Source: Penelope pileata (lineage: Eukaryota > Chordata > Aves > Galliformes > Cracidae). From it: a stretch of 64,000 nucleotides of DNA. Both the position numbers and the translations under genes were made by a program. The stretch covers positions 200,446 through 264,445 of the forward strand of contig WBMW01005147.1 in NCBI GenBank assembly GCA_013396635.1, in the 5' to 3' direction. The notes beneath the pieces are model-generated. The model was not told the DNA's origin. It searched no databases and saw only the letters and a program-made list of their open reading frames with translations. Of this stretch, positions 24,593 to 34,852 are shown in pieces. Position 1 is the stretch's first letter, and each line of letters opens with the position of its first letter.

Positions 24593-27500
24593 CTGTCACA
24601 CAGCAACAACATGGAACAGAATATTGGTGGGAAGGTTCAACCTCTACTGCCATACCACCAACATCCGCCTCTGATGTCATGGGCAAAAGGCATTACTTTT
24701 GGAGTAGCCCTCATTTTTCCCCAGGATTTTTGGACAAAATACTGTATAGCAGCAGCAGTAGTGCGAAAACAAAGAAAAAAACAGTTTTTAGAATATTCTA
24801 TGACCATTCTCCACACATTGGTGTGAAAACCACATTGTACATACAGGAAATCTGCCTACAACTCATAGACAGAATTGCTCAAATTATGAAGACAGCCCTG
24901 TCGAATTCAACAGAGTTGCAGTGGGAGGAAGGGATGGTCTTACTGTGAATGTTTCTTCTGATGCCTGTCCGTGAAACTGCACGGAGTAGGCCTCATCTCA
25001 GTGAGCCTCAGCTGTTTCCTTTGTAAGGTTCCCTGGTGGTTCCCTTTGTGGTCACGGAGAGAAAAGCCGAGGGAAGGGCCTGCCCTGTTCTAGGAGCCGA
25101 TTTTGGACTGATTTGCTTATTTGGAGATGTTGGAGGGATTCTGCTGCATCTCGGGAGAATTTTTTTGAGAAAAATATTTTACATTCAAAAGTGACTCTTC
25201 TGCCAAAATGTTTTTCTCTAGACCTAATAAAACCAAATTAGGCTGTTCCCCAAATCAGGAATGAATTTTGTCTGGTTGTGTGTCATGGATATAATAAACA
25301 GTTTATACAAGAGCAAAGGCTGTGTTTAAGTATGGCTGAATCCTGTTTGGCTTACTGTGATTAACCTAAACAGTTTATAAATGGACGAAGTAAGTAAATT
25401 TAAATTCTTTTTTCCATTTCCTATGGCTTTGTTAAGATTAGTTCCTCAAAAGCACCCGTTCCAGAAATGATTTTGAGACAAGTACATTAATGAACGTTAA
25501 CATTCCTACATAAAAATGAACTTGCCTTATTTTTTTCCTTATTTAATAAGGCTTATATGTCTTCTCCGGAAATACTTGGGCTGGACAACCTGTTCTCAAT
25601 GGGAGATGCCGTTGGTGCCTTGAAACACAGGAGCACTTCACTGTGCCATTCAAAGCATCCCAAGAAAAATTTGTCTAATCTCCTGCAGGATGCTTTTGCA
25701 GACTCCTCCTCACTGGCAACTCTGGAGTGTGGGTGACATCGTAGTATGACAGAAGTACTGCTCCTGCCTGCCACTTGGGGGTTAGCTGTAGCTAAAGCAT
25801 GAGCAAGCCTGCATAAAAGCATACAAGACTTAACATTTGGAAAATTAAAAGTCCTGGGATGAGATTTATGTCCTGCTCAAAACCTTTTAGCTAATTAAAG
25901 CTATGGCTGCCTTCCTTCTGCCTCCGATAACACCGTACGGATGATGGACAGTGAGCACCTCATCTGAAGAGAATCACACCCTGGCTTTAATTTCACTGAG
26001 GAGGGAAGCCCACCTTTCAGAACTAGCTGCAAGCATCAGCAGTTACATCTTTCACTGGCTAAGTGCCTTTGGTGTGGATGTGATGTCTGGGACATGCTGT
26101 GTTAACCCACATGTTGCAGGATGCAGCCCTCCTTGGGGCAGCATTGCGCAGCACTTCCTCTTGGGGCTGGGAGCAGATGCTCTCTGGGTTTTCTCACTGA
26201 AGCCTTTCTCTGAGAGCCTTCAGTTCAGCGTTGTTAGAGCAAAGATGAAACGCTATCATTGCAGGCATTCACAAACCTTGTATAAAAGGCTTTGCTCTTT
26301 CAAAAGTAGTTCTCTACTTTAAATTATTTTCAAGTGATCATTGCAATGATTCACTGAAACAGCCCCGAGCAGGCCCCATATTTTCATGGCAATGGCTGAA
26401 TCAACGAGTCTGGGAGGCATTCCTAACACATCGCCAGAGGAAATACCCCGATTTAAAATTGATATATTTATGATCTTATTTCACTGTGTAGTCAGAGTGT
26501 AGGCAACCTTGCTAGGTCATTGCAGAGATCCTCTAAAAGTCTCCACATTTACAGGAAAGTCAGCACATAAGGACTAGCCTTTGGGTGCTAAATATTTGCA
26601 GCCACGGACAGGTGGTAGGTAGAAGTTTATCCCAGAAGAAGTTTTTCAGGAAACAAATGGGTGTTTCTGTGAGAAAAAGTCCAGTGGCCCCTTGCTTCTG
26701 TGCTGAATGGCGTGCGTGGCCCCCACGGAGGTACATAGTGGGCAATGCCCACAGTGGGCACAGGACTGGGGGTAGTGGGTGCTGCTGGGGTTGGAAGGGG
26801 CTTGGGGCTGTGTTTGGGGTTCAGGAGAGCACGAGGAGCAGGGAGAGAAGATGGCCTGGGCTTCCTGGTTGGAAAAAGAGTGAGAGGTAAATTGGCTTTT
26901 GTTTCCTCTTCCAGGTGAAAGCTTTTCTTCAATGAAGGAGAAAGAAGGGGAGTGTTATCAGTGGTGAGTGGTCCCTCCTGAGGCAGCTGAGGGATGGCTG
27001 CACCTGGGAAGAAATACTGGGGAGCTTTGCTGCTTTTCACACGGCAGCTTGCCCGAGGAGCAGACAAAGCAGTGAGTTCAACCCTACCTGCTTGATCTGT
27101 TGACCATTTTATTTTTTTTTAAGACTTTAACTACATAAACACAACTGTCCAAAGAGATTGGTTTGTCCCCATTATAACCAAGCAAATATTTCACAGCAGA
27201 TGATAATTTATGAGCTGACTTTTGCCTTTGCCTCTTCACGAAGTGATTAGATGGTGCTCAGAGCATTCATTATTCAACAGATTTAAATCTATTTCCTGGG
27301 CTCAGTCCTCCCACGAGCCTCTCAGTTTGGCTGTGTTTCAATAATCTGCTGGCTTTGTCCTTAGCTTCCTGCCTGGGAGCAAGGCCTTTCGGCTGCCTGA
27401 GGTCACAGCCAGGTGGAAGCTGCCAAGAGCTTTGGGCACTGTGAACCAATGGGCTCTGGGCAGCCTGTAGGACACACTCTGGGCTCAGGCCAGCTGGGCC

Positions 27501-28271
27501 TGGTGGGTCATGCTGGGAGGTCTCCCAGGAGCACACAGGTGCCTGAAAACACACCAGTGTCCAGCGGTGAGGTACAATACTTACACCTACGCTGTTTGCT
27601 GGGATGAGATTGGTGGTTTTGGCACCCCCCGGAGACTTCAGACCATGCCCATGGTGTGTGCCCACTTGAATGATTTCTGTCAAGTAATAAGTGGCATGGA
27701 CACAGCCAAACTGCATTCAGGAGCTACAGGCAGACAAGCTGGAGCAGAATTTGCTCCATCTTCTTTGTGGCTGGAAGAAAAAATTGCCAGAGGCAGTGTT
27801 TTATTACAAACATACTGCTTTAAAAGAAAAAAAAAGCAAGAGAAGGAGTTAGGGCTCAGGAAATAAATTAATCAGTGTTCCTCTGAAAGCAAGGGAAGCC
27901 CTTGGGTCCCAGCACAGCTGGCTTGACAAGAGGACAGTGTTGCAGGTGCTGGACACATGGCCCAGTTTGTTTCCAGGAGCATTCAGAATACTGACGCCTT
28001 AATGCCTCTCTTGTTTTTCTTTTTCCTCTCAGGAGGTGGGTCATGATTTTTTCACTGTTTATGGCTTTTCCAGTAGCAGTTGGAGATTGTCTAGCAGGGG
28101 TGAAATCCCTGTTGCACTGGGATTTGTGCAAACTGGTAACACAGAGCCAGTCTGCACTGGGACACTTTGCCATCCCAGTTTAGATTATTGTGTGGGTCAG
28201 TAGTAAACTCAAGCAGTGCCTTCTGCAGTGCACGATTTGCTGTGTACCCTGGTGCTAAAACGCTGATTGAC

Positions 28272-28353
28272 ATGCAAGGGGGTTGGAACTAGGTGATCTT
28301 CAAGGTTCCTTCCAACCCAAGCCATTCTACAAGACTGTGATTGATTCTGTGAC
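28272..28353 (+). mobile_element. CR1 3' tail
   Basis: A GGGGGTTGGAACTAGGTGAT block is followed by CTTCCAACCCAAGCCATTCT, an irregular spacer and a final GATTGATTCTGTGAC. It is a short, 5'-truncated CR1 copy on the + strand, downstream of the predicted TGFBR2 3' end. Confidence 0.8.
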
Positions 28354-28464
28354 TCTAAGCTACTTAAGAGCTGCTCACAGAAGAGTATTGAACACCCTAC
28401 TTAGGATAAGAAAGTGGGCAATTGACTTCACTGAAGAAAAAGAAATTAATGATATATAGTGTAC

Positions 28465-28470
28465 TTTATT
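28465..28470 (-). terminator. TGFBR2: Candidate distal TGFBR2 polyadenylation signal
   Basis: The + strand TTTATT is AATAAA on the gene strand. Like the copy at 28541-28546, it could serve an extended 3' UTR. There is weak support from position alone. Confidence 0.2.
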
Positions 28471-28540
28471 TCAAGGATATTGTGTACTTGAAGTCTGAAA
28501 GGCCTCTGTAGTTTGCCCGCCACATTTTCTTAATACACTT

Positions 28541-28546
28541 TTTATT
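28541..28546 (-). terminator. TGFBR2: Candidate distal TGFBR2 polyadenylation signal
   Basis: AATAAA on the - strand is followed by a GT-containing stretch (AGTGTATTAAG, then AATGTGGCG). It is a plausible alternative end that would lengthen the UTR to about 2.9 kb. Confidence 0.3.
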
Positions 28547-29320
28547 TGTTTTTGCAACACTCTTTTGCCTTGTTACACCAAAAAGACTTTGACTTCAATC
28601 CAATGTAAACAGGATGTCGGGGCTTGAAGATCTTTGCACAATACGTGGCCAGTGGTGGAGACCGGTGAGGGGTGACTAGGGCACCAGCCAGGGCTGGGGC
28701 TGACTGCGGTGGCAATGGGCAGGGCACAGCTCGAAGCCACAGAGGTGTGGGCACACCCAAGGCAACTTTTGGGGGTGGTAAGGGAGGTATCTAGCTCTTT
28801 GTTCATCTGTTGTTTGTGCTCTGTGCATGTCCTGCACGGGAGGGGTGGCTGAGCACTGAGTGCAGCGCGGAAGCCGTGCAGCACAAGCACATTAATCACA
28901 CACTTCCCTGTGACACAGATTTAGTGGGCTGTCTTCTGGCTCACTTTAATACCAGCACCGAAAGGACTGAGGTTTAACAAAGACCTTATCTGTGCTTGGG
29001 ATTGAGCTAAAAGGAGGCCAGAATCAGCTGTGAGCCCACTTCTCTCACCTCCCCTGGGACCAGTGAAGGTTTCACACTGCAGGGGCTAAGGAATGGCTGC
29101 TCTGCATCCCTTTGCTGGTGTTGGTCTGCGTGGAAGGGCAGCGGCTTCTGTGGAAAGGAATCATCAGGAAAGTGGGACACATCCAGAGGCCAGAGGGCAT
29201 TTGGGCTTCTGGTGAGGAGCGAGGAGCCTGAATCCTTTTAGGATAGGGATCATTTCAGCAAGAGCCCCCTCCTTACTCTAGATGCTCCAGAGGTGAAAGA
29301 CAAACTTGAGCTGGTGTTAT

Positions 29321-29326
29321 TTTATT
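29321..29326 (-). terminator. TGFBR2: Likely TGFBR2 polyadenylation signal
   Basis: AATAAA on the - strand (GAGCAAATAAAATAAC) is followed about 20 bases later by a T-rich downstream element (CAAGTTTGTCTTTC). It is the first canonical signal after the stop codon. Confidence 0.5.
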
Positions 29327-31034
29327 TGCTCCAATAAACATTTGATTTATACAAAACAAAACAAAAACAACAACCCCCCCAACACTGTTTACAAAGCAAG
29401 TTAAGTGCTTGAAACATTTGATAAACAAGAGTATATATTGTTCACATTCCTATTTCATACATGATGTACAGGTGAAGTATTCCTTAAAAGAATAAAAAAA
29501 ATTCCTTTATATGTAGTAGTAAAAAAAAAAAAGGAAATAACTGTCAGTATTGTCAGTAACCTCTGGATGCCATTCCTTGACCTTCAGCGTGGGTGGGGGG
29601 AGAGAAAGTGGCTGTGAACATCCCCAGCCCTCCTTTCGTGCGTGCGCGGGAGGCAGCAGTGCCTCGCTAGATGGCAGTGGCCCTGCAGCTCCCTCGCTTT
29701 TCCAGCCCGATACAAAAAGCAAATCCCTCTCCCCTAAAATTGGACACAATATCCTCTGAATTCCACTGTAGTTGCTGAGATTGTGCTCTGCTCTGTTTAA
29801 ATAATTCTGAGTAGTTTAGTTAAAATGAAATAAAAGCAGATACAAAACCATTTGAAATAAAACATTTTTCACTGTAAGTAAGTCTGAGCTCCTATTTAAA
29901 TGAGCATGATTCCGACTGACTTACTTGGCAATGTCTCCTACAGAAATATCAGTGTTTATCTGTCAAAGGTGTTTAGTGAATTGCACTGGATACAGTCCTG
30001 TATGGGACTGCTCTGTGCTGGCTGGACTTCTAGTTTCCAAGGCCTGTTTACATGTCAAAGGGAAGAAAAAAGTGAAAAATCACTGCAGAGCTCCTGAAGA
30101 CAAAATTGTTAGCATTTATCAAACACACTGCTGTCATTTATATAAGTCCAATATGATGTCATCTGTCTTCCTAAACATTTTGGAGACCTGAAGCCCTGCT
30201 ACCCTCCATGCAGGCAGTGCAAAGGGCAGGATATGCCATTAACCTGATGTTACAGAGCTTTCCCTCATCTCCAAAGAAGTCCTCACGCAGAAGTAAAGGC
30301 ACTGGGTGTTGTCTCTTCTCTAGAAAGCGTGGAATAGAGTCAGACTGTGATATGCCAAGCAATTAGACATGCTGCACAGGGAAAAAAATATTTGTTCTTA
30401 CAGCAACGCAATCAAGGTAAAAGGAAAGGGGGAAACAATACTGCCTGAGCTCAGAATGCAGAGCAAATATAAAACATCTGCTTGGATTACTGCTGGCTGT
30501 GTCTTGTTTTGTATGGTTTGGGGGTGGGGAAGGGAGGAGGGGAAAATCCCATCCCGCTGATATTTTGCAACCTGCTTGCAAGCAGCATGAATTCAAAGCA
30601 ATAAACATATAACGCTAATGACCTCTGTGTGGAAACACATGTGGGATGGACCAAACCTCCTCATGTTCCCACTGTGGGATACTGTGAGGACCTTGGGGTT
30701 AAGGCAAGAGGGCAAAGACATCCCTGAAACTTCTGAAACATGCTGCAGACAGGACCACGTAGTTACAAACCACGAAGCCAAATCTGCCTCTTTGCTGCGA
30801 GACCGCTGCTGCAACTGTGAACTCCAGGGCCACAGCTGGGTGCCTGCAGCATATGCTTTGAAAGCCATCTTCTAATTGCTCATTATTCCTATCTTTTTGG
30901 CAGAGTGCTTAGTGCACAATTGCTAGTGTCCTGATACGCCAGTCTCCCCAGGCTCTTTCCCAAACGGGGAGGGATCTCTACTGCACAGGTAATTTCCTGC
31001 AAGCATTTTTTAAACTCTTCATAGCATGGCTGCT

Positions 31035-31105
31035 TATAGATATATAGATAGATATATATATACATACACAAACATTTTATATATATATGTATATATATAT
31101 ATATA
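31035..31105. repeat. AT/TATA microsatellite in TGFBR2 3' UTR
   Basis: Alternating TA and GATA/TACA units run for about 70 bases, with TATATATATATATATA at 31090-31105. The transcript could fold on itself here. It is expected to vary in length between individuals. Confidence 0.85.
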
Positions 31106-31429
31106 AAAATAGCAATTTCATAGTTATATACAGGCATTAATAAAGTGCATAATGTTATTGGCTATTCCCAAATCTCGTTTCCTGAGGAAGTGCTAACACT
31201 TAGCTCCTCCTATGACATGATGCCGACAGCCGATGCTAGGGAATGACACCCACTCCTGGCTTTTAACTCCCAGACACACATCTCCCTGCCCAGAGCCACA
31301 GCTTAAAGGGAGTAGTGACAGCCTCAGTCCTCCAGGAAGCAAGTCAAGGCACTGATCGAGACTTCTTCCCTTGCCAAGGTAATGCGCTTAGGAGCGACCT
31401 CCCTCTGTTTCGGAGCTCTTGGGTGCGCG

Positions 31430-31609
31430 CTACTTGGCGGTGGTCACAGAGCCGTCCTCGGGGATCTTCTCCTCCGAACAGCTTCTTCCTGAGAGCTTGT
31501 CGTGGTGCTTGAGCTCGCTGAAGCGCTCTGCCACGCACTGCGCCGTGAGCCGGGCCTCGGGGTCGTGGTCCCAGCACTCGATAAGAGTCTCACACACCAT
31601 CTGGATGCC
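31430..31609 (-). CDS. TGFBR2: TGFBR2 exon 7 (end of kinase domain, C-terminal tail, stop)
   Basis: The acceptor CTCTCCGCAG is followed by GGC ATC CAG. The peptide begins GIQMVCETLIECWDHDPEAR, the alpha-I region of the kinase C-lobe in which an Arg (here in DPEAR) pairs with the APE glutamate. It continues LTAQCVAERFSEL, then the short tail GRSCSEEKIPEDG, and ends VTTAK before TAG (31430-31432). It has 59 residues, the same count as I recall for human exon 7. Differences from human cluster in the tail (KHHDKL where human has EHLDRL, and VTTAK where human has LNTTK). The tail is thought to contact regulatory partners, but these changes look like neutral drift. The exon is complete and undamaged. 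Confidence 0.97.
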   Translation of the reverse strand, partial: GIQMVCETLIECWDHDPEARLTAQCVAERFSELKHHDKLSGRSCSEEKIPEDGSVTTAK

Positions 31610-34600
31610 CTGCGGAGAGCACAGAGAGAGCAGCAGTGATGGGGACAGCCACTGAGTCACCACTGGTGCATGCCTGTGAGAGGTGGCTTTAGTGCCCTTC
31701 GAAGTCCAGAGGACAGTTTGCATGCCCACGGTGATGGAAGTGGTCCTAGAGGTGCTCGGTGGGCTCTGCTCTCACTATCATGCAGGCATGGTATTCTTTT
31801 TTTACTTAAAGAAACCCTACTACCATACTTTCAGTGGCTGCCTGGTACTGTCATTTCTGGACATATATTCTGACACGTTATAATAAGAAAAATGATAGTT
31901 TGGATCAGTGGAATCAATAGGTTTTTGTTTAATAAACACGATCAGAATGCTTAGATAACAAGGCTGAATACTACTTGTTTTTTTTTCAAACAGAATTCTG
32001 ATTGCCAGCAATATCAGGCCTGACATCAGCCTTTATGAATTCTCCACAGACTAAGTAAAACTATGTGCAAATATGGGCCACAGTCCCACAAACACTTAAA
32101 CACATGTCACTCACAGATGTAACTATTTAACCTTCATTTCAGTGCTGATGCACATGTTTACAGGAGCAAAAAACAGTTGCATCTTTGCAATGCATTTTGT
32201 AAACATGAGGTATTTGCCAGGAAATTGTGTGCTTTGCTTTATGACACTAAAAGCCCATTAAGTAGGATTTATCTTAAACTTCTTATTTAAAAAAATAACA
32301 TTTCACAACACTGCATTAATTGCATAATTTACCTAATTGGTGATGTTGACTGATGTCAATGTTAATAGCAGAATGTTACTGTCTGTATACAAATAACGTT
32401 AGTTTTCTGCTGGCATTGAAATTACAAGCAGTAAATTAAATTAAATATTAAACATTAACTTGAAATCAATAGTGCAACAAATCTCATTAAGGAGGAAAAA
32501 ATGTAATATGTAAATCCATTCCAGAATTTTATCACGATGAATAATGAGTTCATTATGAAAACACGACTGCAGAGGAAGGAAATGAATATGGAAGAGCCAT
32601 TACAGTAAGAGCAACTTCTGTGGAGTTCAAAGCAGATCCTCAGCTGCTGCATACTGTCACAGCCCCGCTGAAGCCCATGCGTCACTGAATTTTAGATAGC
32701 GCAGTGGGAAATGCTGAAGGGATTCAGACAAAGTGAATTAAATCCACCTTCATTAAATGTCCTGGGAGTGTGTTATCAAGCATCCATTTCCTGCTCCAGA
32801 CTCTCCAATGAGCCCTACTGGAGCCAGCTGTGCCCGTTCCAGCTACACACAAATGCAGACAGGGCATCCCACCTGTCAGGATCCCTGCACTGGGCAGCGT
32901 GGGTAGCACCAACTGCCCCTCAGCACCACTGGGACCCTGAGCCCAGCACGCGCCAGGTGCTCCCGGTGCTCCCTTGCCACGTGGTTCCTGCAGGAGCAGC
33001 TCTGCCCCAACTGTAGATAAGTCTCTGGGCCACCTAACACTGCCCAAGGCCTGCTCTAAGCGCCAGTGACTTCTGCTTTATGGGGGCCCTTATCATCTTC
33101 TGTTACATTATGTCATCTGACTCTTCACTGACAACTTCTGCCTTTGCATTAGCATAAGCAGTATCTTTCATATGCAGTCATGGATTGGTACTAAGCTAGA
33201 TTTCCTTTTGCTCTTGAGAAAACTTACTGTCCTCAAGTTTACTGACCACAGATCTTCCTGTTGTTCATCTGTTTCCCTAATCAGTCCGCTACACTGCTTT
33301 ATTTTTTTTAACACATAGGACCACAACTGTGGAATATTCTCAGAAATGTTCTCATACTGTTCCTAATTTTAAGCATTTTCTTCAACTTTCTTTTTTTTTT
33401 TCCTCCCAAATGATCTGGCTTGGGATTCTTTTCTGCTTTGTTAATTGGGCTCTTCTAAAGTACCACATGTACACTACTGGTTTGGACTTCCTTTTGCCTT
33501 TGTGGAAAACAAACAGATGCAGTCCACTCACGATTACTTCTACCAGTTTATAAAAAAAACAAAAAAATAACAAAAAAAAAACCTGCAAACTTTTCTATTC
33601 TATACAGATGAGCACTAATCTAACCTCTCCATCTCAGCTCAACACATCAATTAGAAGATGGTTGTAGCTATAGATCCGAGAAAAGCCAAAGGCCTTTCCG
33701 TACTGGCAGTGTCAGATATCCAGGTGTCTCTCAAAAGACCGTTTTCCTCCCCAGTTAGAGCGGCCTCCTCAATAACCCTGCTCATTGCAGATGACAGCTC
33801 CAGGAATGGCGTGCACTCTGCTGCAGTCATCAGGCAGCAGACATGCTGCTCCTGGTTGGAGGAATGATTGATTACAGCCACTCACACAGCCTTTCCTAAG
33901 TGTTAGACTACGATTTTAACGTCTCAGCTGGAATGAACAAGGGAGTGTTACACTGCTCCTGATGAAAAAACCAGCTGATCTTGGTCCCCTGGACTTTCCC
34001 TGTCTGTAAAGAGCACTCAACATATTTCACTGGCAAGTGGAATGGCCAAGCCTCACTTCTCTGATATGATTCTCATTTTATCTCTTCTGATAAAACTGCT
34101 CAGAGAGAAGTTAAGAAATGCATGCCTTTGGCTTGTTTCCACTCAGTTTCAGCTACTGAGAAACTGGGCTGCAGCTGTCACCTAGGAAGTGCCACTGTGG
34201 TGTGTGTGAATGAGGAAAGCTGACAGAGTGCTTCCCAACATGCCAGGGGCTGCCATTACGCGATCCTGAATAAAAACAAATCAGCTTGCTGATGACTCCC
34301 TTCCTATTTTCTTAAACCTGTTAACAGCTGGGATGCCACTGTGACTGCTCTCCATGATAAAGTACTGAGATTTGTTTTCTCTGCTGAAGGGACCCATGTG
34401 TGAAGTTGCTCTCTTTGACCTTTCAGAGTCTGCACGCAGCGTGTTTTAAGGCCCCAATTATTCTGTGGCTGTCTGGATGATTGTGGGGTCTCCGTTTTTT
34501 TTTTTTTTTTTTAATTTGGTCACTTTCAGATTACACTGGTGGGCAGCAGAAATCCCAGGGATATGGGAGCAGGTATGGCGCAGGGCACCGTGGTGTCTGA

Positions 34601-34724
34601 ACCATGGGCAGCACCAGTGTCACAATGCGGCAGGGCTCTAATCTGTGCAAAAGGAGAGGTCCATCCTGTTGAGTTAGGGCTCAGGCTTTGGTCAGCAACT
34701 AGATGGGATACGTGGTGCTCTTAC
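31610..34724 (-). other. TGFBR2: TGFBR2 intron 6
   Basis: This 3115-bp intron runs from donor CAG|gtaagagc to acceptor ccgcag|GG, in phase 0. It holds an 18-base T run at 34495-34512, which is an A run in the transcript. I recognise nothing else in it. Confidence 0.9.
34495..34512. repeat. Homopolymer T run (18)
   Basis: An uninterrupted run of 18 T on the + strand lies in intron 6. I could not attach it to a retrotransposed copy. Confidence 0.9.
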
Positions 34725-34852
34725 CTGATGGTTAAGCCAGGAGCTGGGGATCTCAGGTCGCCCTCTGTCCCTTAGGACATTGTCCTTCATGCTTTCCACG
34801 CAGGGGTGTTCTCGCACTTTAGAGCCAAATGGGGGCTCGTATTCTTTCACTT
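34725..34852 (-). CDS. TGFBR2: TGFBR2 exon 6 (kinase C-lobe)
   Basis: The acceptor CTTGGCAG is followed by AA, which completes a split GAA (Glu) codon with the last G of exon 5. The peptide then reads VKEYEPPFGSKVREHPCVES, MKDNVLRDRGRPEIP and SSWLNHQ, ending at the CAG|gtaaga donor. This is the kinase alpha-F to alpha-G segment, which forms the substrate-docking side of the C-lobe. The length of 128 bp equals the human exon. The visible changes are conservative (VKEYE for VKDYE, and a Ser for a Phe before WLNHQ). Confidence 0.97.

Larger units (their letters stand above)
24091..24711 (-). mobile_element. Mariner (Galluhop-like) internal-deletion derivative
   Basis: The + strand begins with AGGTTGCTCTGAAAGTAATG (24092 on) and ends with its imperfect inverted copy, GGCATTACTTTTGGAGTAGC (24689-24708). 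These are the terminal inverted repeats of a Tc1/mariner element. Inside, on the - strand, lie a transposase N-terminus and, after a large internal deletion, the transposase C-terminus ending in a Val-Glu-Lys-Glu-like tail. Without the inserted CR1 the element is only about 535 bp, whereas autonomous mariners are about 1.3 kb. The catalytic DD(34)D core is missing, so it is non-autonomous and dead. The resemblance to chicken Galluhop is from memory of its ends and HTH sequence. Confidence 0.85.
17821..29299. other. Intergenic interval between GADL1 and TGFBR2 3' ends
   Basis: No exon of a recognisable gene is visible in either strand. The supported contents are a hairpin-forming cluster (18539-18599), an old CR1/L3-like fragment (22790-23230), a mariner deletion derivative with a nested CR1 tail (24091-24711) and a CR1 tail (28272-28353). 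The ORFs here (up to 198 aa) have no recognisable domain, and several overlap repeats. A GC-richer stretch at 26690-27560 shows no gene signal that I can defend. Confidence 0.6.
29300..31429 (-). other. TGFBR2: Predicted TGFBR2 3' UTR
   Basis: The region runs from the stop codon at 31430-31432 to the cleavage zone below the AATAAA at 29321-29326. About 2.1 kb is similar to the length known for mammalian TGFBR2 messages. It contains an AT-dinucleotide microsatellite (31035-31105) and AT-rich blocks. I see no repeat element in it. A longer form ending near 28.5 kb is possible because further - strand AATAAA copies exist there. Confidence 0.5.

Noticed and set aside
24352..24948. 198-aa + strand ORF
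   Set aside because: It runs antisense through the mariner transposase relic and past the element's end, so it is a shadow frame.
26627..27067. Proline-rich 146-aa - strand ORF
   Set aside because: Its composition reflects local GC-rich, G-biased + strand sequence. No homology was recognised.
27270..27716. 148-aa - strand ORF downstream of TGFBR2
   Set aside because: It has no recognisable motif and lies in intergenic sequence between repeats.
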